Shown piece by piece: positions 57,927-64,000 of a stretch of DNA of 64,000 nucleotides (position 1 is its first letter; each line of letters opens with the position of its first letter). The translations under genes and the position numbers were made by a program. The notes under the pieces are model-generated. The model ran no database searches, was not told where the DNA came from, and saw only the letters and a program-made list of their open reading frames with translations. Origin of the DNA: Morinoia aosen (Eukaryota > Arthropoda > Malacostraca > Amphipoda > Talitridae); NCBI GenBank assembly GCA_030386875.1, contig CM059575.1:41322859-41386858 (forward strand). Direction: 5' to 3'.

Positions 57927-59624
57927 CATACATACATATACCGGGCTTATCCTCCCTATGGGAGGGTAGCCGACAGCAGGCCACAATCACCACACTTGGT
58001 CACTAGGAGGCGAGAGAGGCAGCACTGGCCGCACCTGAACTGCCAGGATCAGCAGCAGCCCAGCACAACACCTTCCACAGTCAGGCCCGACAGCCACAGC
58101 TGGTTTACCCCGACCGCTTCATTGAGTGCAGCCCCTCCCCCCGCACATGACAGGTCAACCCCATCACACGCGGGCAGCTTCCAGTAACGCGTCAAAACTA
58201 AAATTACCTCCTTATACACTGCCCCCACTCACTTCTGTCCGCAGCCATCCCTCTCGCCACGTCCACAGTCAGACCCCTCTCATACAAAGCACGTCGCACC
58301 CCATCCATCCAACTCATCCGTGGTCTACCTCGCGCTCGAAGACCACTCACTTCCGACATATATATCTTTTTCACCAGCCGCTCAACATTCATTCTTTCAA
58401 CATGCCCAAACCACCCAAGCACTCTTTCATCTACTCGCCTGCTCAACTTTTTGATAACACCCGTCTGCCCCATAACCAACTCATTCCTGATCCTATCTCT
58501 TCTAGTTACTCCATACATGCTCCTCAAACACTTCATCTCAAACACATCCAACTTCCTCCTCTCAGCTGCTCTCAACCCCCAGGACTCTGCTCCATACAAC
58601 AAAACTGGCACAATCAAACTTTCATACAGTCCCCTCTTAACATTTATACTCAAACTCCTGCATTCAAAAACTTTCCTCATTGCACCCAACGTCTTACAAC
58701 CTTCACTCACTCGATGCTTCACTTCTACTTCCATACTATCCTTAACAGTCACATCCGACCCGAGGTACCTAAAATGCTCTACCTCCTCTAAAACTTCCCC
58801 ATTCAACCTCACATCCAAAGTTCCAAACACTCCACCTCTTGAACATCTCATCACCTTACTTTTATTCACATTTACCCTCAATTTCCGCCTTTCGCACACT
58901 CTACCAAACTCTGTAACCAGTCTCCTCAGTTTTTCCTCTGAATCAGCCACAAACGCTGTATCATCTGCAAACAACAGCTGACACACTTCCCAATACATAC
59001 CATTTCGTCCCACCAACTGCGCACCTTTTCCCAACACTCTGGCATTCACTTCTCTCACCACACCATCCATAAACAAATTAAACAACCACGGCGACATCAC
59101 ACATCCCTGTCTCACATCTGTCACAACTGGGAACCATTCACTCACCCCATTCCCTACTCTCACACATGCTCTGCTATCAATATAGAAACTCTTGATCGCA
59201 TTCAACAGTCTCCCACCCACTCCATACAAACTTACCATTTGCCATAAAGCCTCGCGATCCACTCTGTCATACGCCTTCTCTAGATCCATAAATGCCCAAT
59301 ATACATCCTTTCCCTTTAATAAGTATTTTTCATTCACCTGCCTCACAGCAAACATTTGATCCACACAACCTCTGCCACACCTAAAACCACACTGTTCTTC
59401 AGCAAGCACACGATCCGTCAACACTCTCACTCTTCCAATTAACACTCTTCCATACAGCTTCCCAACGACACTCAGTAGACTTATACCCCTAGAATTACTG
59501 CACTCATACCTGTCACCTTTCCCCTTGTACAACGGAACTACGCACGCGCTACTCCAATCAACCGGCATATACTAGCCTCGAAACACACATTTAATAAACG
59601 CACCAACCATTCTATAACCACATT
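57927..59624 (-). mobile_element. 5'-truncated LINE insertion
   Basis: The perfect 13-bp duplication ATCTTGAATTATA lies at 57914-57926 and 59625-59637. Between them is a minus-strand LINE that starts within the RT N-terminal region and ends in a short (ATGT)n-like tail at 57927-57940. Close to the 3' end, CCTCCC-ATAG-GGAGG can form a small hairpin (about 57950-57966). Truncation at the 5' end and a variable-length duplication are hallmarks of target-primed reverse transcription. Confidence 0.93.
58204..59568 (-). pseudogene. LINE reverse transcriptase, long open C-terminal part
   Basis: The 454-codon frame has the RT motifs in order: WSSACVVPLYKGKGD, NSRGISLLSVVGKLYGRVL, EEQCGFRCGRGCVDQMF, AFMDLEKAYDRVDREAL (first Asp box), VRQGCVMSPWLFNLFMD and LLFADDTAFVADSEEKL (catalytic FADD). 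The C-terminal region has LLYGAESW, LRSMYGVTRRDRIRN, GWFGHVERM and GRPRMSWMDGV. The sequence upstream of the Met (59569-59624) continues RT coding in another frame, so the Met is not a true start. The 5' half, with the endonuclease, is gone. This is the longest clean RT frame in the window and probably a recent insertion. RTE or CR1 relatives are the likeliest clade. Confidence 0.9.
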
Positions 59625-59637
59625 ATCTTGAATTATA

Positions 59638-60380
59638 AGTGACGTAAATTGAATGCTGAATTGAAAGCAATATAATACCAAGAGATAAGGGTATTAGATG
59701 TGCTTATAAAATCTAGATCATTACACGAAGAAATGTGAGGGAAGCTTAAGGATTAGTCTAAGAGCGGAAAGGAGCATCCAGCTTTCCATCGAAAAGGATT
59801 CAGAAGAAAGAATTTGAAAACGTATACTGGGTCATTGATAAAAATGTACACCTTTAAAATTCCAATAACTTTTTAGGTATCAAAAATAGGAGACTATAAC
59901 GTAGGACCTCCGAAAGGACAGAATTCAAAGTTTTCTTACGTATCTGGTACACCCTCCAAATCACTGTTATTAAAGTAGCGGCCGCGTCCGTCCGTGTGAC
60001 CCCCTTTTCTAATCGATAGCTTAGATAGCAACAAGGATAAAGGTTAAGAAATGCAAGAAATTATTCTATTGCATTATTTTTCTGGGCGATTCCATTCCCT
60101 TTCACTCGCATTATGGTATCCAGAATACGCAATCGGCTTATTTTTACAAATAGAAATTTTCTTTGGAGCTTTCTGTCTTAAAATTCATCATGTAGCTCTG
60201 ATATTTTTAATTGATAATGCGAATAAAAATGTTTTAAATTCGTTTGACAAGTAACCTGGTAACAACTTAGTATAAAGCCCAAAATTTTGGAACTTGAGTT
60301 ATCGTTTTCGAAATTGTGATTTTCTTGAAAAGCTCCGAAGAGATAATAGAAGACATTTCAGAATAAAATTCACGCAAAAG
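59638..60380. other. No supported gene
   Basis: AT-rich apart from a small GC island at about 59980-60000 (GCGGCCGCGTCCGTCCG). Short frames only. Confidence 0.5.
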
Positions 60381-60400
60381 AGACCACCATAGATAGAAAT

Positions 60401-60830
60401 ATGCCCAACTGCAAGAGAGAAGTAGCAAAACTTCGAGAGCAAGAAAAACGCCGAAGACGATCGGATGAACAACGCGAAATGGCAAGACGAAGCAATGCTG
60501 CTGATCGCCAACGAGAAGCTAGAGCCAAATTGACTCTTGAACGGCGTTTGGAAATTTTATGGAATAATGCAGAGCAACACCGAGTAGCTAGAGAGAGGTA
60601 ACACATGAAAGAAGCAAGTAAATTCTTCGGCACAACGCTGGACAACATCGAGTGGCATGAGAGAATTCAACTCAAGAAAGAAGGGATAAAATTCTTCAAA
60701 CTTATGTGAACAGCATCGACTTTCACAAGCGAATTTAACTCAAGAAAGCAAGAATGAAATTCTTCAGATTAATGCTGACCAGCACGTGTGCACTAGTAAA
60801 CATAAACCCTTGAGGTGCACGGGAGAATAT
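60401..60830 (+). pseudogene. STPR-like tandem peptide repeat, decayed
   Basis: The first 66 codons (60401-60601) are highly basic: KLREQEKRRRRSDEQREMAR, then ADRQREARAKLTLERRLEIL and NNAEQHRVARER. The unit of about 23 residues (LTxERRxEILxxNAxQHRxAxE) recurs after the stop in shifted frames: near 60665 (STQERRDKILQTYVNSIDF) and near 60735 (LTQESKNEILQINADQH). This arrangement resembles the STPR repeat, a DNA-binding score-and-three repeat known from fibroin-modulator-binding proteins and often seen at the N-terminus of arthropod Helitron-like proteins. No helicase or Rep motif is visible downstream, so I cannot say which it was. Confidence 0.5.
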
Positions 60831-61330
60831 TATCGTATAATCGGCAAACATGGCACAAGTGACTCTTCAACAACGGAAGTTCATCTTTGAAGAAATGACG
60901 CAAATTGGACCCGTTGTCGGGACGCAGAGGAAATTCTTCTTAGAATACCGATTCAAACTTAACAAAATAACGATTCAGAGGAACTTTCAAGAGTGATGAT
61001 CCCAGTTTATTGTGAGAAACATTAAAAAGAGGAAGATCTGTAAGAAAAGTTTTTGGACGCACATCATAAAATGTTGAAACACTGAAAACTCTAACGCAAG
61101 ATGTTTTTGAATCGTAGGTCCAGCAAAGTAAAATAAAAATGAAAACTTAGCTTTTTTAGTTTCAAATAATACCAGTGTTATTCCCCTACCCTGTCTGTTA
61201 AAGATATTTTAGCAATTTTAAAACGTACGCATTTTTGGCAACCATTTGAACGATTAACGAAGGTGAGGGCTTTTGGTCTGAAGTGTGCGAGAGAATGCTG
61301 CACCTCGCTGTATAGAGCTCTGCCAAAAGG
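60831..61330. other. No supported gene
   Basis: Possible further decay of the repeat protein up to about 61000; no motif after that. Confidence 0.4.
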
Positions 61331-61333
61331 GAA

Positions 61334-61807
61334 GTGTTTGGCCGCTGTTGCAGCGCCAGCATGCCAGGATACAATGTACATCTCAACACCAGCACCAGCA
61401 CACCACAGCGTACCAGGGACAGGGTGCTACGGAATTGCAACGTTCCTGAGCACAATGTGGAACAGCATCAGCGCACTGGCATGACAGGACACAACCAGCA
61501 ATTGGATACCGCAGCGGAACCAACGTACAATGCGCAACAGCATCAGCACATCGACATAATAGGACACCATCCACATCGCAACACTAGCACCAGCTTCAGC
61601 ATATCGCAGCGTACCAGTGTGCCGCGGAGCCGACGTGCCATGCAGAGGACAATGCGCAACAGCACCAGAGCAGTAGTGTACCCAGTACAAGAAGACCAGT
61701 ACACCATGCGCATCACAACACCAGTACACAGGATCAGCATGCCACAGAACACCAGTGTACACGAGCATGAGTCCATGGCACTGAACCCCCGCATACCAGA
61801 AGGATAG
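61334..61807 (+). other. Imperfect repeat block, open in several frames
   Basis: The DNA has recurring words such as CACCAGCAC, ATGCGCAACAGCA and CATCAGCAC, with an irregular period. The plus strand is open for 157 codons, rich in Gln, His, Arg and Thr (for example NVEQHQRTGMTGHNQQLDTA), while the minus strand is also open in three overlapping frames. Openness on both strands points to a degenerate tandem repeat with few stop-forming words rather than a gene. A real low-complexity protein cannot be excluded. Confidence 0.4.
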
Positions 61808-62250
61808 CAGGTTGATGCCCTCTTTTGACGACTAACTGAAGAAGGCGGAATAGAGAGGCGACTACGGAGGGCACGTTAGAAGTAAAGGATGAAACACTTT
61901 GAATCGTGAAGTTAGAGTGAATTTCATGGTTTCGTTCATTAAGAATACAAAGCAAAGTGATATCGTGTGTTGTTACGAGGTAACGTAAAAAAATATAGCC
62001 TAAAATGTTCAGGTTTTGCGCGGAAGATATTTTAGAATACAACGAGTATTTCTTCTTCATCATCGTGGGGCCCGCATTTAAATCATAATGCGGTTGAGCA
62101 GATATCCAATTCCATTGTGTGTTGCGTTCGTCATTGTGTCAGGGCGCCGCAATTGTCATTTCGTTGGACTGCCTTACGCGCTAATTTTGTAAGTATTGAG
62201 ATAAAAAAGCATTCGTGAAATTGAAAACAAATACAGAATTATATTCCAGT
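61808..62250. other. Nothing recognised
   Basis: No frame or motif that I can support. Confidence 0.5.
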
Positions 62251-62259
62251 ACTGAGTAG

Positions 62260-62475
62260 CATACTCCTAACTCACTTCCATAGCAATCAATCGGCATCTT
62301 TAACTTGTTGTTGATGATTTTCATATATCTTCAGGAACAATAGCTCACTTTTCCAAACATTTCTTTCAGATCCTGACTGCATTTTTGAGATCTTGGCAGA
62401 ATATTAACTTTCAAATAACTCCACAAATTTTTAACTAAGATTAAATCTGGAAACTGGCTTCGCCAATCGAGTTGT
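62260..62475 (-). pseudogene. Tc1-like transposase C-terminal fragment
   Basis: The minus strand reads DWRSQFPDLILVKNLWSYLK, which aligns with the WPxQSPDLNPIENLWxxLK box carrying the third catalytic position. It continues LPRSQKCSQDLKEMFGKVSY, a stop, and then IINNKLKMPIDCYG, the closing helices of Tc1 transposases. About 70 codons, one internal stop. Only the C-terminal fifth of the gene is present. Confidence 0.8.
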
Positions 62476-63167
62476 TCTACTGGTGTGGCCAATGATTTTG
62501 AGAAAAACCTTTTTTATTTCCTGGCTTTATTCCAGAATATACTTATGACTTATCGTTAACTGTCCCATAATGTAGGAAAATTACTTAGAAGCGAGGTTAA
62601 AAAAAAATTACATAGATTTTCCTAAAAAACTGACCAATTATACTCACCTTAAATTACGGGAACTCTACTTGTGCTGGTTCAAAAGCTGAAGCGGGTATTG
62701 GAACTGATAAAAAATTGTTTGCAAGGTGAGTGACAGGTTTATTTTCAAATATTTTGCTTAATTATTTGTCTATTTTTAGATTTAAAGAAAAGAAAGAAAA
62801 ACGGTTTATTTCCAATAGAGATGGTACAAAAGTACCATCATTGGTTTTTAAAATATCTTAAAATTAATACACTTAGATGATACACACACACGAGTATTGA
62901 AAAACTCGTGTCACTAGTCAAAAGAAATGATTGAGGGCAATGAACTCCTAATCTAGCTTAATCTACATTTGATAATACATGTAATGATAATTGTAAGAGA
63001 TAACACAATTTCATGGACGATGCATTTTCATTGTGGGGTGAAAACACTTTTGACAGTTTACATGTACATGACATAAAACTTCGCAATTCTTGACGCCAGG
63101 AAATAATATATGAAATCGCTTGTTTCGGTCAATGTTCACAAGTGTCATTTTAAGGAAGCATGAAAAA
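62476..63167. other. No gene; two small hairpins
   Basis: An 8-bp perfect inverted repeat GATGGTAC-AAAA-GTACCATC lies at about 62818-62837, and ACACGAGT...ACTCGTGT lies at about 62886-62912. Otherwise it is AT-rich and unassigned. Confidence 0.4.
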
Positions 63168-63300
63168 AAAGAAAAAATATATATATAAATATATATCCAT
63201 ATACACACATATGTACATATACGTATGCATGTGTGTATATATCCATACACACACTCACACACACACACACACACAGACACACACACACACATATATATAC
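63168..63300. repeat. (TA)n/(CA)n microsatellite
   Basis: A-rich start, then AT-rich ATATATAC words, then (CACA)n broken by one CAGACA and a closing ATATATATAC. The short frames across it are artefacts of the repeat. Confidence 0.9.
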
Positions 63301-63624
63301 ACGCGTTTTACGGCCATGTGTGTGCCTAGGTTACGAAAAACACCAGTTTCGTTAACATGGACACACACATGTGTACATATAAGCATGAGGACCAAGAAGA
63401 TTATAGGTTTTGTATTTCTGATTCAACAATTTTAACATAACGGTCATTAGTTAACAAGCATTTTATTTAAATATAAATGGATGATCGCACAACAAATGTA
63501 TAGTTTTTACATGAATGCTTTACAATACTAAAGATATGACGAGTTAGGTAATGTTACAAGTTGAGAGTGCACTGAAAAAAAAGACCATTATCTCTAGTAA
63601 AATGCTAGTTGTCAGTCTAGTACA

Positions 63625-63815
63625 CACATATATGCACGTATACATGTAAATATTTACACATACACATGCACACATATACCCACGCACATATTTACACCTG
63701 ACTCGTAAGCATACACAAATGCATTTCTATGCATCGAGGCAATACATACGCATTCTACAGAGTGTCACACGCATAGCGTGGACACGTACACATTTACACA
63801 AGTAAGCATGTGCGC
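63625..63815. repeat. Degenerate CA/TA-rich simple repeat
   Basis: Irregular ACACATATATGCACGTATAC-type sequence, a decayed relative of the 63168-63300 microsatellite. Confidence 0.65.
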
Positions 63816-64000
63816 AAATATCAGCGTAAACTAGTCAGTATAAACCAGAATTCCAATCGAGGGAAACGGAGAAAATATCTTTTATTATAGCATGAATTTT
63901 ATAAAATTTCGTACTAAAAATAGTGGCACAAAACAGTCTACTTGAGTCAGAAACATGAAAACGATTGTGGGACGTGAATAAGAAAGAAAACACTAATGTC

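Noticed and set aside
58126-58981. Two plus-strand frames of 176 and 221 codons
   Set aside because: They are antisense to the LINE reverse transcriptase, whose motifs are clear on the minus strand. The plus-strand products are Pro/Ser/Thr-rich shadows.
60267-60648. Overlapping minus-strand frames, hydrophobic and Ser/Leu-rich
   Set aside because: They are shadows of the Lys/Arg/Glu-rich STPR-like plus-strand repeat.
63011-63435. Frames rich in Cys-Val or Thr-His on either strand
   Set aside because: They are translations of the CA/TG microsatellite.

Overview
The window looks like a stretch of repeat-rich, gene-poor arthropod chromatin, probably from an insect or a close relative. The evidence is AT-rich DNA, no convincing multi-exon host gene, and a dense set of transposable-element families typical of arthropod genomes: BEL/Pao, Gypsy, Polinton/Maverick, several hAT families, PIF/Harbinger with MADF domains, Tc1/mariner types including the DUF4817 kind, CR1/jockey-like and RTE/CR1-like LINEs, and a tRNA-derived SINE. 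The species cannot be fixed from the sequence alone. Almost every recognisable coding segment belongs to a mobile element, and most are broken. All homology calls were made by eye from motifs.

Layout. 1-3.7 kb: no recognisable gene. 3.8-9.76 kb: a minus-strand BEL/Pao retrotransposon whose LTRs are largely two minisatellites (22-23 bp and 17 bp units). It has lost gag and most of its protease, and a 425-bp hAT-type MITE splits its reverse transcriptase. 9.76-11.0 kb: a fossil Polinton/Maverick segment containing an A32/FtsK-like packaging ATPase. 11.22-24.37 kb: a minus-strand Gypsy-like element with matching 206-bp LTRs, a 4-bp target duplication (GTGA), gag, pol and a small env-like remnant. 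A 3.06-kb hAT element (perfect 8-bp duplication GCGTGCGT) sits in its leader, and that hAT is itself split by a 1.1-kb element flanked by TTAA-like sites. 27.2-30.1 kb: a DUF4817-type mariner-like transposon with long inverted arms.

31.3-31.7 kb: a GGAGTC-type minisatellite joined to a mariner 3' fragment. 35.5-39.0 kb: a three-level nest, with two hAT elements inside a PIF/Harbinger element that interrupts another DUF4817 transposase. 39.3-40.3 kb: a CR1/jockey-like reverse-transcriptase fossil. 40.69-42.0 kb: a second TTAA-type foldback element. 45.85-47.33 kb: a hAT element with a perfect 8-bp duplication and subterminal arrays of TTGCGG. 50.5-50.9 kb: a SINE and a minisatellite. 54.7-55.3 kb: a Tc1 pseudogene. 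57.2-57.7 kb: a foldback MITE. 57.93-59.62 kb: a 5'-truncated LINE with a 13-bp duplication. 60.4-60.8 kb: a decayed STPR-like repeat protein. 62.3 kb: a Tc1 C-terminal fragment. 63.2-63.8 kb: microsatellites.

The elements do not form a pathway. What connects them is insertion order. The BEL and Gypsy elements landed in or beside the Polinton remnant, a hAT landed in the Gypsy, and a TTAA-type element landed in that hAT. The two Gypsy LTRs differ at 4 of 206 positions, while the unique parts of the BEL LTRs differ at roughly 4%, so the Gypsy insertion appears younger than the BEL.
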